IMG/VR virus record: IMGVR_UViG_3300031787_000817
Span: 1 to 24,227 of that record
Direction: 5' to 3' (one strand)
From: a virus
Length of the DNA stretch: 24,227 nucleotides
Made by a program: the position numbers and the translations under genes. Each line of letters begins with the position of its first letter. The stretch's first letter is position 1. Shown piece by piece: positions 7,633 to 15,205 of the stretch. The notes under the pieces were generated by a model. The model saw nothing but the letters and a program-made list of their open reading frames with translations. It was not told where the DNA came from and made no database searches.

Positions 7633-7664
7633 ACCTACCATTTGCACCATCATCACCACCAGAA

Positions 7665-7946
7665 ATGCCCGAAATCAAGATCAATGTCACCGGTGACGAC
7701 CTGGCGCGACTCAACGCCGAAGCAGCGGCGCATGGCATCCCCCGCGCGCACCTGATCCGGCAGCGTGCTTTGAGTGGTGGAGTTGTTGCAGGATTGACCA
7801 CGGCGGCGTACCATGCGCTGGTGGCGGACGCCTGCGCATTCATGCGCGGTGACCTGAACCGCCGTCACGTTGAAACTCTCGTTGCATATGTCATCGCTCA
7901 TTCACATTCCAGCCAAGCAGCAACCGGTGATCAATCGGCTGCATGA
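7665..7946 (+). CDS. Small ribbon-helix-helix-like protein
   Basis: 93 residues from ATG 7665. An upstream in-frame ATG at 7572 would translate the repeat array and is rejected. The protein opens MPEIKINVTGDDLARLNAEA, a strand followed by a helix, then AAHGIPRAHLIRQRAL, matching the CopG/Arc pattern. The remainder is helical and ends in a polar tail. The gene starts about 30 bases after the last iteron, so the array may be its promoter region. It could bind the repeats; that is inference. No other family is recognised. Confidence 0.65.
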   Translation: MPEIKINVTGDDLARLNAEAAAHGIPRAHLIRQRALSGGVVAGLTTAAYHALVADACAFMRGDLNRRHVETLVAYVIAHSHSSQAATGDQSAA

Positions 7947-7950
7947 GACC

Positions 7951-8097
7951 ATGACCCAAGCAGTGGCGTACGCCGCAGCCATTGCCGACAACGCCATTGA
8001 TGACGGCGTACCGCTACCCATGGAGCTCGTGGATAGCTTCGCCGCTGATTACGAACGCATCATCACCAGCCTCGTCACTGCCGCCACCGCCAAATGA
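7951..8097 (+). CDS. Very small hypothetical protein
   Basis: 48 residues from ATG 7951, four bases after the previous stop. An in-frame ATG at 7888 would give 69 residues but would overlap the preceding gene by 59 bases. The sequence is Ala-rich and helical (TQAVAYAAAIADNAIDDG, then LVDSFAADYERIITSLVTA). The stop overlaps the ATG of the sliding clamp gene in the string ATGA, so it belongs to the same transcript and is probably coupled to it. I recognise no family. Confidence 0.5.
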   Translation: MTQAVAYAAAIADNAIDDGVPLPMELVDSFAADYERIITSLVTAATAK

Positions 8098-9134
8098 AAG
8101 CCGTCACCTGCCAAGCTGATCTCGATCACGCGTTGCGCACCATTGCGCCAGCTGTTGGCCATCGCAGCAGCCACCCGATCCTTGATTGCTGCCTGATCCA
8201 AGCCGCTGGTGGTGTCATGACCATCACCGGCTTCAACCTTGACCTCGGCATCACTGTCACCATCCCAGCCGCAGTGGACACCGATGGCGCTGTAGCGCTG
8301 CCGTATCGGCTGCTGGCTGGCCTTGTGAGCCGCTTTGATGGCGATGAGGCTCTGACCCTCGCAGATGGCGCTCTGACGGCTTCTGCGGGCTCCTACGGGC
8401 TTGCAGCGGCTGATGCGGCGGATTACCCCGCGCTGCCGGTTGTGGACGCTGCTACGAGCGAGCTGCACCTATCCGCCGGCATCCGCGCCTGCATGGCAGC
8501 CGCCAGCACCGATGCCAGCAAGCAGATGCTCCAAGGCATCCACCTCGGCAGTGGCCACATGGAAGCCACTGACGGGCATCGCCTGATGCGTTACGCCATT
8601 GACCTGCCAGATGGCCTAGACCTCGTGCTGCCCGCCAGCACCATGCGTCTGCTGCAGGATCGCGTGGTCACCATCGCCGTTGCCAAAGGGCAAGCCGTGA
8701 TCGACGCAGGTGATGGCATCACCATCTACAGCCGCATCATGGATGGCACCTACCCAGACGTGGCCAAGCTGGTGCCCGCTGAGTTCAAAAGCACCATCAC
8801 CGCTGATCGTCGCCGCCTGACCCGTGCATTGGAGCGTGTTGCCATCATTGCCGATGCGCACAACTCCATCGTCAAGATCGAGGCAGCAGGTGGCACCATT
8901 GCCATCACCGCTGAATCAGACGCCAACAACGGCAAGGAGCTGCTCAAGGTGGAAGGCATCGCTAATGGCGCATGGGCGTTTAACGTCCACTACCTGCTAG
9001 ACGGCATCAAGGCGTTTAAGCCCGCAGAAGCCATCACGCTGCACGCCAATACGGCAACCACACCCGTGGTGTTGACACCTAGTGGCGTGGACGGTGTAAC
9101 TTATCTGGTAATGCCTGTGCAGGTTAGAAGCTAG
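8094..9134 (+). CDS. dnaN: DNA polymerase III beta subunit-like sliding clamp
   Basis: 346 residues, slightly shorter than bacterial beta clamps (about 365-390). Hallmarks are the domain-type segments SSHPILDCCLIQA near the N-terminus, ATDGHRLMRYAI in the middle, SRIMDGTYPDVAKLVP, NVHYLLDGIKAF near the end, and the C-terminal VMPVQVRS, equivalent to the VMPM(R/K) ending of bacterial clamps. Three repeats of the clamp fold fit this length. The ring tethers the replicative polymerase to DNA and, as in T4, could also affect late transcription. No polymerase gene is in the window, so this clamp either serves a polymerase encoded elsewhere in the phage or recruits that of the host. Confidence 0.9.
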   Translation: MKAVTCQADLDHALRTIAPAVGHRSSHPILDCCLIQAAGGVMTITGFNLDLGITVTIPAAVDTDGAVALPYRLLAGLVSRFDGDEALTLADGALTASAGSYGLAAADAADYPALPVVDAATSELHLSAGIRACMAAASTDASKQMLQGIHLGSGHMEATDGHRLMRYAIDLPDGLDLVLPASTMRLLQDRVVTIAVAKGQAVIDAGDGITIYSRIMDGTYPDVAKLVPAEFKSTITADRRRLTRALERVAIIADAHNSIVKIEAAGGTIAITAESDANNGKELLKVEGIANGAWAFNVHYLLDGIKAFKPAEAITLHANTATTPVVLTPSGVDGVTYLVMPVQVRS

Positions 9135-9143
9135 CATTTATGT

Positions 9144-9491
9144 ATGGCCAGATCTAAGACCAAAGACAAAACTCACTACACTCACGAAGAGCTGTTGTGC
9201 ATTTGGTCGGAACTGGCCGAGATCATTGCTGCTGGTAATAACCAGATCTCCATCCCCAAGCTCATCATTGAAAAATGGGGGGTGTGCCGCCCTACCGCCG
9301 ACAAGTGGTACGACTGCGCCAAACAACTGCTGTACCAGACATGGGATCAATCAACCTTGGCTGAAATGAAAGCCAAGCGTTTGCAAACGCTGGAGATGAC
9401 AATCGAACGCGGAATGCGGACTAACCAGTTAGGTTCAGTGATTGGCGCAGTCAGGCTGCAGGCTGAAATGCTTGGACTTGTTGGCAAGTGA
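9144..9491 (+). CDS. terS: Probable terminase small subunit
   Basis: 115 residues, directly before the large terminase gene and overlapping it (GTGA). The N-terminal half contains a helix-turn-helix-like segment (SIPKLIIEKWGVCRPTADKWY), as expected for the DNA-recognition domain. A helical C-terminal part (LAEMKAKRLQTLEMTIERGM) suits oligomer formation. Small terminases recognise the packaging site and regulate the motor. The assignment depends more on position and HTH pattern than on a clear family motif. Start ATG 9144 follows the clamp stop by nine bases. Confidence 0.75.
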   Translation: MARSKTKDKTHYTHEELLCIWSELAEIIAAGNNQISIPKLIIEKWGVCRPTADKWYDCAKQLLYQTWDQSTLAEMKAKRLQTLEMTIERGMRTNQLGSVIGAVRLQAEMLGLVGK

Positions 9492-10834
9492 GCTGCATTG
9501 AATCCGAGCTGCTTACACGCTCGGCATTGCAATTAGATGAATCAAATCAGCTTGACCTAGAGGAGCGCCTTAATACCATCCGCGCTGACCTGCACCCGGG
9601 GCAGCTTGCGTTTGTAGACGACAGCAACACGCAGATCCTTGGCATCTCAGCTGGTTATGGCGCCGGCAAGACACGTGCGCTGTGCGCTAAGGCGGTGATG
9701 CTGGCCGCGGCCAATCAAGGCTTCATCGGCGCAGTAATGGAGCCGACTGGCCCATTGATCCGTGATATCTGGCAGAACGACTTCGAGCAGTTCCTAGAGG
9801 CGTATGAGATCCCATACACATTCAGGGCAAGCCCGTTGCCGGAATACATGCTGCACCTGCCGGGCGGCGACACGAAGATCCTGTGCCGCAGCTTCGAGAA
9901 CTGGAGCCGCATCATCGGTTTGAACCTTGCATGGGTGCTCGCCGATGAGATCGACACCGTGACTCCCAGCATTGCCAATAAGGCATTCCCCAAGATCCTT
10001 GGCCGCTTGCGGTCCGGCAACGTGCGGCAGTTTGGTGCTGCCAGCACGCCAGAGGGTTTCCGCTGGATGTGGAACACGTTTGGCAGTGAGGACGCCAAAG
10101 GGCGCGCTGATCGCAAGCTGATCAAGATGCGGTCAGCAGACAACCCGCATCTGCCGCCGGACTTTATCGAGCGGCTAGAAGCCAACTACGACCCCAACCT
10201 GCTGCGGGCGTACTTGGATGGAGAGTTCGTCAACCTCACCACCGGCACCATCTATGACCGCTTCAGCCGCGAGAAGCACGTGGTAGCTGAGCTGCCGGAC
10301 CTGGACCGCGAGCCGCTGCGTATTGGCGTTGATTTCAACGTTGGCAACATGTCTGCAGTGATCGGCGTCCGCACCGGCAACAACCTGCTACTGATTGATG
10401 AAATCAGCGGCGCCCATGACACCGATGCATTGGCGCAAGAGATCCAAGCGCGTTACCCGCAGCGGCGCATCTACATCTACCCAGATGCCAGCGGCGGCAA
10501 CCGCAGCACCAACGCAAGCCAGACCGACATCCAGATCCTGGAGTCCTACGGCATGTCAAACCAGTCACCACGCGCAAATCCTCCCGTCCGTGATCGCGTG
10601 GCTGCTGTTCAAGCTTTGCTGGAAAACGGCAAGGGTCAAGTCCGGCTCACCATTCACCAGCGCTGCAAGCGGTTGATTGAATGTCTAGAGCTGCAGTGCT
10701 ACACCGACAAGGGCGATCCGGATAAGGATGCCGGCCATGACCACATGAATGACGCACTGGGTTACCTGATCTGGCGTGAGTTCAACCCATTGCACGCAGG
10801 TGCTGGGCGATCTACGGGTATCAGACTATATTGA
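9488..10834 (+). CDS. terL: Terminase large subunit
   Basis: 448 residues, starting at a GTG that overlaps the preceding stop. The ATPase domain has Walker A SAGYGAGKT (54-62), Walker B LAWVLADEID (147-156) and a coupling motif AASTPEG (184-190). The RNase H-like nuclease domain shows VDFNVG with Asp282, YPDASGG with Asp333, and GHDHMNDALGY with Asp422, the usual three acidic metal ligands. The enzyme cuts concatemeric DNA and pumps it into the prohead through the portal. Size and domain order are normal, with no sign of truncation. Confidence 0.95.
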   Translation: MSCIESELLTRSALQLDESNQLDLEERLNTIRADLHPGQLAFVDDSNTQILGISAGYGAGKTRALCAKAVMLAAANQGFIGAVMEPTGPLIRDIWQNDFEQFLEAYEIPYTFRASPLPEYMLHLPGGDTKILCRSFENWSRIIGLNLAWVLADEIDTVTPSIANKAFPKILGRLRSGNVRQFGAASTPEGFRWMWNTFGSEDAKGRADRKLIKMRSADNPHLPPDFIERLEANYDPNLLRAYLDGEFVNLTTGTIYDRFSREKHVVAELPDLDREPLRIGVDFNVGNMSAVIGVRTGNNLLLIDEISGAHDTDALAQEIQARYPQRRIYIYPDASGGNRSTNASQTDIQILESYGMSNQSPRANPPVRDRVAAVQALLENGKGQVRLTIHQRCKRLIECLELQCYTDKGDPDKDAGHDHMNDALGYLIWREFNPLHAGAGRSTGIRLY

Positions 10835-10858
10835 TTCCGCCAACCATTACCACTACCC

Positions 10859-11194
10859 ATGCTCAAGGGTGCTGAACTACTCGCTAAGGTCAAAGAACTG
10901 GCCGGCAATGCAACCAAGTCCGAAATGGTGCGAGAATGCGGCTACACCTCGCTCAAAACAGATGGCACTGAACGATTGAGCTTCAGCGCTTTCTATGACG
11001 CATTGCTCGAAGCAAAGGGTTTTGAGCTTGAAAAGGCACCTAAGCGCGGCCGCGGCCTGACCTACAAAGCCAAGGTGCAATTCAATGGCAAGCTGCAGAT
11101 TGGTGACGGCTACCTGCGCGAGATGGGTTACAAGCCCGGCGCTGAGTTTGACATCAAGATACGCGGCAACAGCATTACGCTGACTGCTGCCTAA
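10859..11194 (+). CDS. Cyanobacterial AbrB-like (cyAbrB) transcription regulator
   Basis: 111 residues matching the cyAbrB pattern. The N-terminus reads LKGAELLAKVKELAG, then SEMVRECGYTSLKTDGTER, then FYDALLEAKG. The C-terminal AbrB-type swapped-hairpin domain reads YKAKVQFNGKLQIGDGYL, then MGYKPGAEFDIKI. CyAbrB proteins are nearly universal in cyanobacteria and regulate carbon, nitrogen and other global responses by binding DNA with low specificity. In this family, unlike Bacillus AbrB, the DNA-binding domain is C-terminal. The gene lies between terminase and portal in the same orientation, with only short gaps, so it is expressed with the late genes. It could reset host transcription or repress phage genes. 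Confidence 0.88.
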   Translation: MLKGAELLAKVKELAGNATKSEMVRECGYTSLKTDGTERLSFSAFYDALLEAKGFELEKAPKRGRGLTYKAKVQFNGKLQIGDGYLREMGYKPGAEFDIKIRGNSITLTAA

Positions 11195-11220
11195 ACTGCA
11201 CCTATGACTGCGGCGCTGTA

Positions 11221-12666
11221 ATGTACACAGGCTTTAATAACTACGACCGACCTATTGCGCAGCGCCGCGTTACTCGCGTGCAGGATGCCAATACGGCGTG
11301 GTATGCACAAGAGGCGCATTGGATCCTGATCGAGGATCTGCTGCAAGGCACTTATGGGATGCGCCGCAAGCATCGCCGATATCTGCCGCAAGAGCCGCGC
11401 GAGCTAGACGAGTCCTATGACAACCGCCTTGCACGCAGCGTATGCCCGCCGTTCTATCAACGCCTAGAGCGGATGCTGGCTGGCATGTTGACGCGTAAGC
11501 CCGTGCGGCTTGACGACACTGCTGACATCATCCGTGAACAGTTGTTTGATGTTGACCTGCAAGGCAATGACCTCAACGTCTGGACCTACGAAACCACCCG
11601 TAAGATGGTCCGTTATGGCCACGTTGGTGTACTGGTGGATGCACCTGCTGATGGGGGTAGACCCTACTGGGTGAGCTATACACCACGGCAGATCCTTGGC
11701 TGGCGCGCTGAGCAGCAGGAAGGCCGGCAGGTGCTGACGCAACTGCGCCTGGCTGAGATGGTCACCGTGCCTGATGGTGAGTTCGGCGAGAAGGCAGTGG
11801 AGCAGATCCGTGTACTGACGCCAGGTGAGTTTCAACTACACCAGAAGCAAGACAACGGAGATTTCCAAGTTGTCGACGAAGGCCGCACCAGCCTTAGCGA
11901 GATCCCGTTTAGCGTTGCCTATGCGCAGCGCCACGGCTTCATGGAGTCACGGCCACCGCTGGAAGACATCGCCGAGCTGAACCTGAAGGCGTATCAGATC
12001 CAGAGTGACCTCGACAACCAGCTCCACATCAGTGCTGTGCCGATGCTGGCGTTTTATGGCTTCCCGTCTGCAGCAGAAGAAGTCAGCGCCGGACCGGGTG
12101 AAGCCATCGCATTCCCCGCTGATGGCCGCGCTGAATACATCGAACCCGCTGGCCGCAGTTTTGACTACCAGTTCCGCAGGCTTGAGCAGCTTGCACTGCA
12201 GATCAACGAGCTAGGGCTATCGGCAGTGTTGGGCCAGAAGCTATCCGCTGAAACTGCTGAGGCAAAGCGCATTGATCGCAGCCAAGGCGATAGCACCATG
12301 ATGGTGATTGCGCAGAACGTGCAGGACATGATCGACAACTGCCTGCAGTTTCATGCGCAGTACATCGGCAACAACACATCACCTGGCAGCAGCTATGTCA
12401 ACCGCGACTTTCTCGGCACACGCCTTGAGCCGCAGGAGATCCAATCGCTGCTGCAGCTTTACACCTCAGGCACCATCACGCAGGAAACGTTGCTGCGTGA
12501 GCTTGCCGAAGGCGACGTACTAGGCGACGACTTTAACGTGGATGAGGAGCTTGAAGCTACGGCCAATGCGGGGCTTGATCTACAACCTGCTGGACTGGGT
12601 AACCGACCGCTTAGTGGACCTGATGATCTGGATGGAACCGAGGAAACCCAGGAGACAGGAGCTTGA
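11221..12666 (+). CDS. Portal protein (DUF4055-like)
   Basis: 481 residues located right after the terminase region and before the minor head protein, the standard portal position. The sequence resembles the DUF4055 group of phage portals, including YLPQEPRELDESYDNRL, the FYQRLERMLAGMLTRKP segment and the later PRQILGWRAE stretch. The acidic tail (GLDLQPAGLGNRPLSGPDDL onward) is typical. Portals form a dodecameric ring at one capsid vertex through which DNA is pumped, and they bind the neck proteins. The 3' end overlaps the next small gene by about 35 bases. Start ATG 11221 follows the cyAbrB gene by 26 bases. Confidence 0.85.
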   Translation: MYTGFNNYDRPIAQRRVTRVQDANTAWYAQEAHWILIEDLLQGTYGMRRKHRRYLPQEPRELDESYDNRLARSVCPPFYQRLERMLAGMLTRKPVRLDDTADIIREQLFDVDLQGNDLNVWTYETTRKMVRYGHVGVLVDAPADGGRPYWVSYTPRQILGWRAEQQEGRQVLTQLRLAEMVTVPDGEFGEKAVEQIRVLTPGEFQLHQKQDNGDFQVVDEGRTSLSEIPFSVAYAQRHGFMESRPPLEDIAELNLKAYQIQSDLDNQLHISAVPMLAFYGFPSAAEEVSAGPGEAIAFPADGRAEYIEPAGRSFDYQFRRLEQLALQINELGLSAVLGQKLSAETAEAKRIDRSQGDSTMMVIAQNVQDMIDNCLQFHAQYIGNNTSPGSSYVNRDFLGTRLEPQEIQSLLQLYTSGTITQETLLRELAEGDVLGDDFNVDEELEATANAGLDLQPAGLGNRPLSGPDDLDGTEETQETGA

Positions 12667-12886
12667 TTATCACGTCAGTGCCTTGCCGCAAAAGGTCTTG
12701 GCCATCGTGCGGATCAGTTGGTACAAGCAAGGCAAGCCAGATGAAATTGACGAGACGATCCTGTACGAAGACGGCCAAAACGGTTACGACGCATTTGCTG
12801 CATTGATTACCACTGCATTGAACCGCGGCGCTAATGTCAGCATCCGCAGCGGCTACCAACCGGAAGATCTTGGCATTGAACGATGA
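12632..12886 (+). CDS. Small hypothetical protein between portal and minor head protein
   Basis: 84 residues if started at ATG 12632. The frame is open from ATG 12542, but that start would overlap the portal gene by 125 bases, so a later start is preferred. AGGAG motifs at 12650-12654 and 12657-12661 hint that initiation may be even later, perhaps TTG 12683. The reliable part is the beta-alpha sequence VLAIVRISWYKQGKPDEIDE, then YDAFAALITTALNRGA, then SGYQPEDLGIER. The stop overlaps the next start in ATGA. I do not recognise the family. Confidence 0.6.
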   Translation: MEPRKPRRQELDYHVSALPQKVLAIVRISWYKQGKPDEIDETILYEDGQNGYDAFAALITTALNRGANVSIRSGYQPEDLGIER

Positions 12887-14919
12887 GCACACCAGAAGCG
12901 CTCTATCGCAATGCAATCGACCTGAACCGCTACAGCAATAGCGTTGCGCGGCGCGTGATCAATGCCTACAACGACATCATCATTGATGCGGTCAATCAGC
13001 TGCGCACCATTGATGAGCTGTCGGCACCGGTCAAGGCAGCACGGCTGCGGGCGATCCTTGCGCAGTTGAAGGACAGCCTGGCAACGTGGGCAGGCGATGC
13101 AACGGAGCTGACCGCATTGGAGCTGCAAGGCATTGCGCAGTTGCAGTCTGAGTTTGTGACCGATCAACTGCGGCGTGCATTGCCGGCAGGTGCACGTGAT
13201 GCAGTGCGCACCGTGGAGATCAGCCCGCAGTTTGCGCAGTCAGTGGTCACCACTGATCCAACGCAGATCAATGTGGTGGCGTTGTCGGACGATCTGTACA
13301 AGTCTGTGTATGGCGCCGATGCGCTAGCGCGCCAAGCTGGATCTGGAGTTTTCAGCCTCACTGCAGCGCAAGGCGCCACGATCACGTTGCCCAATGGCGA
13401 AGTGGTCACCAAAGCATTTCGCGGCATTGCCGTTGACCAGGCTGAGCGGTTTTCTCAAGTCGTGCGGCAAGGCTTGCTGACTGGTGAGCCGACGCCAGCC
13501 ATTGCCAAGCGGCTGATCGGAAACCTTGAATTTGGCGAAGAAGCCAAGACCGTGAAACAGCTAGTTGCAGCAGGCGGCCAGGCAACAGCGGTTGCCGACA
13601 ATCAAATCGTTAGCCTTGTGCGCACCAGTATCAACCAAGTAGCTAATGCAGCTAGTCAGCAAGTGTATGAAGCCAATCAAGACATCACTAAAAAGTATCG
13701 CTATGTGGCAACATTGGATACCCGCACCAGCAGCATTTGCCGTGCATTGGATGGCCGCGAGTTTGAATACGGCAAAGGTCCAACACCGCCGCAGCACTTC
13801 AACTGCTTACCTGGGGACGCGCTCGTAGCGCCCCGTGGCAGGATTGCGGCGGTTTACCGTCGGCGTTATGAGGGCTTTCTCTACGTCATCAAGACCGCCG
13901 ATGGTGACGTAGTCAGAGTCACCCCAAATCATCCGATATTGACAAATGCCGGCTGGCAGCCTGCTCAAAGCATCAAGGTGGGTGATCAAGTTTTCAGCTG
14001 CTCGATCATTCCAAGCAAACTCATTGAGAATTGCCAAGAAGGCGATGCTGTAGCCACTGCTGAGGATGTATTTAGTGCGTTCCGGAAATCGAACACTGTG
14101 AGCGCCGTGGAAGTGCCAACCACCGCCCCAGATTTCCACGGCGATGCTTGGAGTGGTCTTGCAAAGCAGGTCGCAGTTGTACTTGCCGATCGGGAACTGC
14201 TGCTCACAGCCAATCCCGGCTTGCTCAAGGCATTGCTTGACCTTGGATTCCAGGGGTCCAACTTTGCGGCAGCGGCTAGCAGCCATCTTGAGCTGAGCGG
14301 CCTCACTGTTGGGGCGACCGCGCTTGGCGGCATGAGCAGCGGCGGCCAATGCCTTGCGCTCAGCGGAGGTAGCGCGACCCATGCGGGCAAATTGCTGCTC
14401 GCTTCGATTCCTGAGCTTGCGCCCGGATTCAAGGACGATCCGCTCTATGGGACGTGGCGAGACGTTGAATTGCTCGGCAATGCCTCGAATCCCAATGCCG
14501 CTGTCGTAGGCGGCAATGATCAGGTCGATGTCACCTGGGTTGGGCGGGAACCATTTAGTGGGCATGTCTACAACTTTGAAACAGAAAGCGGCACCTACTG
14601 GGCCGATGGCATCCTAACTCATAACTGCCGCAGCACTACCGTGCCGGTGATTGACTACAAAGAGCTGGGTTTCACGCCACCACCGCCAGCTAATCGTGCA
14701 TCAGCAGGCGGTCAGGTGCCGGCGGATCAGACTTACGGGCAATGGCTAGCAAAGCAAGACCTCGAAACCAAGGCCAAGGCATTGGGCGCTAACAAAGTGC
14801 CGTATTTCAACCGGCTTGCTGATAAGTATGGCCCGACTGACGCCATCGCCAAGCTAGTCCGTGATGACGGCTCAGAGCTAACCTTAGATCAGCTTCGCGC
14901 ACGATATGGACCTGCCTAG
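12883..14919 (+). CDS. Minor head protein (Mu F/SPP1 gp7-like), interrupted by an intein
   Basis: 678 residues as translated, 404 after removal of the 274-residue intein. The N-extein carries the phage head morphogenesis motif of the Mu F/SPP1 gp7 family: LVRTSINQVANAA, then YRYVATLDTRTSSICRALDG and PPQHFN. The C-extein resumes CRSTTVPVIDYKELGF, so the uninterrupted motif would read HFNCRSTTVP, as expected in intact relatives. These minor capsid proteins associate with the portal inside the prohead and can be injected with DNA. Splicing must occur to restore the conserved Cys-Arg-Ser segment. ATG 12883 overlaps the upstream stop by four bases. Confidence 0.9.
   Translation: MSTPEALYRNAIDLNRYSNSVARRVINAYNDIIIDAVNQLRTIDELSAPVKAARLRAILAQLKDSLATWAGDATELTALELQGIAQLQSEFVTDQLRRALPAGARDAVRTVEISPQFAQSVVTTDPTQINVVALSDDLYKSVYGADALARQAGSGVFSLTAAQGATITLPNGEVVTKAFRGIAVDQAERFSQVVRQGLLTGEPTPAIAKRLIGNLEFGEEAKTVKQLVAAGGQATAVADNQIVSLVRTSINQVANAASQQVYEANQDITKKYRYVATLDTRTSSICRALDGREFEYGKGPTPPQHFNCLPGDALVAPRGRIAAVYRRRYEGFLYVIKTADGDVVRVTPNHPILTNAGWQPAQSIKVGDQVFSCSIIPSKLIENCQEGDAVATAEDVFSAFRKSNTVSAVEVPTTAPDFHGDAWSGLAKQVAVVLADRELLLTANPGLLKALLDLGFQGSNFAAAASSHLELSGLTVGATALGGMSSGGQCLALSGGSATHAGKLLLASIPELAPGFKDDPLYGTWRDVELLGNASNPNAAVVGGNDQVDVTWVGREPFSGHVYNFETESGTYWADGILTHNCRSTTVPVIDYKELGFTPPPPANRASAGGQVPADQTYGQWLAKQDLETKAKALGANKVPYFNRLADKYGPTDAIAKLVRDDGSELTLDQLRARYGPA
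13804..14625 (+). other. Intein with intact splicing blocks (274 residues)
   Basis: The intein begins at Cys308 of the precursor (CLPGDALV, block A) and ends with ILTHN at residues 577-581; the +1 residue is Cys582. Block B is VTPNHPILTNAGW, with the TxxH residues Thr347 and His350. Block F is VYNFETESGTYWADG. All nucleophiles for standard class 1 splicing are present: Cys1, block B Thr/His, penultimate His, terminal Asn and Cys+1. The roughly 170 residues between the Hint halves show no LAGLIDADG or HNH motif in the sense frame and look like low-complexity filler. The same DNA encodes a nuclease on the other strand, which accounts for the size. Confidence 0.93.
13807..14565 (-). CDS. Antisense homing endonuclease (HTH plus Vsr/EDxHD-like nuclease) inside the intein
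   Basis: 252 residues on the opposite strand to the intein, codon-aligned with its frame. Residues 15-50 form a helix-turn-helix (GIRGIAEQFNVSPRPIERIV). A basic linker (AAKRGRPNSEAA) leads to a PD-(D/E)XK-type core: LESK with Glu106, IGKYNCDLL with Asp132, IAVEIWGGGWHFHG with Glu144, Trp150 and His151, then RFPERTKYILSSGYSIAFLAI, and QYRMIWGD at 209-216. This order matches Vsr-like EDxHD homing endonucleases. The ATG is opposite the His of GHVYNF and the TAA stop is opposite intein residue 2, so the gene fits entirely within the intein. No ribosome site is obvious. Long antisense frames also arise by chance here, so the call rests on the motifs. Confidence 0.85.
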   Translation of the reverse strand: MPTKWFPPNPGDIDLIIAAYDSGIGIRGIAEQFNVSPRPIERIVLESGRKLRNRSEQQFARMGRATSAERKALAAAAHAAKRGRPNSEAAQLKMAASRCRKVGPLESKVKQCLEQAGIGCEQQFPIGKYNCDLLCKTTPSIAVEIWGGGWHFHGAHSVRFPERTKYILSSGYSIAFLAILNEFAWNDRAAENLITHLDALSRLPAGICQYRMIWGDSDYVTIGGLDDVEKALITPTVNRRNPATGRYERVPR

Positions 14920-15205
14920 CCTCCGTCATTTTCAGAATGCTGGCATCTACTTCATTTCAAGCGATCCCGTAGAAGCATTGCATGGCGAGGCATGGGTGCC
15001 AGCTATCTACACCGACAAAGGATGGGCAACGGCTGACGGCTCTACACTGTTAACAGGTATTGAGGAATGGCGCAATGCCACTGAAGCGGGGCAAGTCGCA
15101 GGCTGCAGTATCAGCCAACATCAAAACCGAGATGAAAAAAGGCAAGCCGCAAAAGCAAGCGGTGGCAATCGCGCTCGCAAAAGCCGGCAAATCACGCAAG
15201 GGTAA
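14906..15205 (+). CDS. Small hypothetical protein after minor head gene
   Basis: 99 residues from ATG 14906, overlapping the end of the minor head gene by 14 bases. The first 56 residues look like a real folded protein (HFQNAGIYFISSDPVEALHG, then WVPAIYTDKGWATADGSTLL). From about residue 57 on, the frame overlaps the next small gene (15075-15212), and its sequence becomes polar and irregular, more like a shadow of that gene. The functional part may therefore be the N-terminal domain with an unconstrained tail. I do not recognise a family. Confidence 0.55.
   Translation: MDLPSLRHFQNAGIYFISSDPVEALHGEAWVPAIYTDKGWATADGSTLLTGIEEWRNATEAGQVAGCSISQHQNRDEKRQAAKASGGNRARKSRQITQG

Noticed and set aside
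7457-7843. 128-codon minus-strand frame across the iteron region
   Set aside because: It runs through the repeats and then antisense to the gene at 7665; the repeated GRK residues come from the 9-mer itself, not from protein selection.
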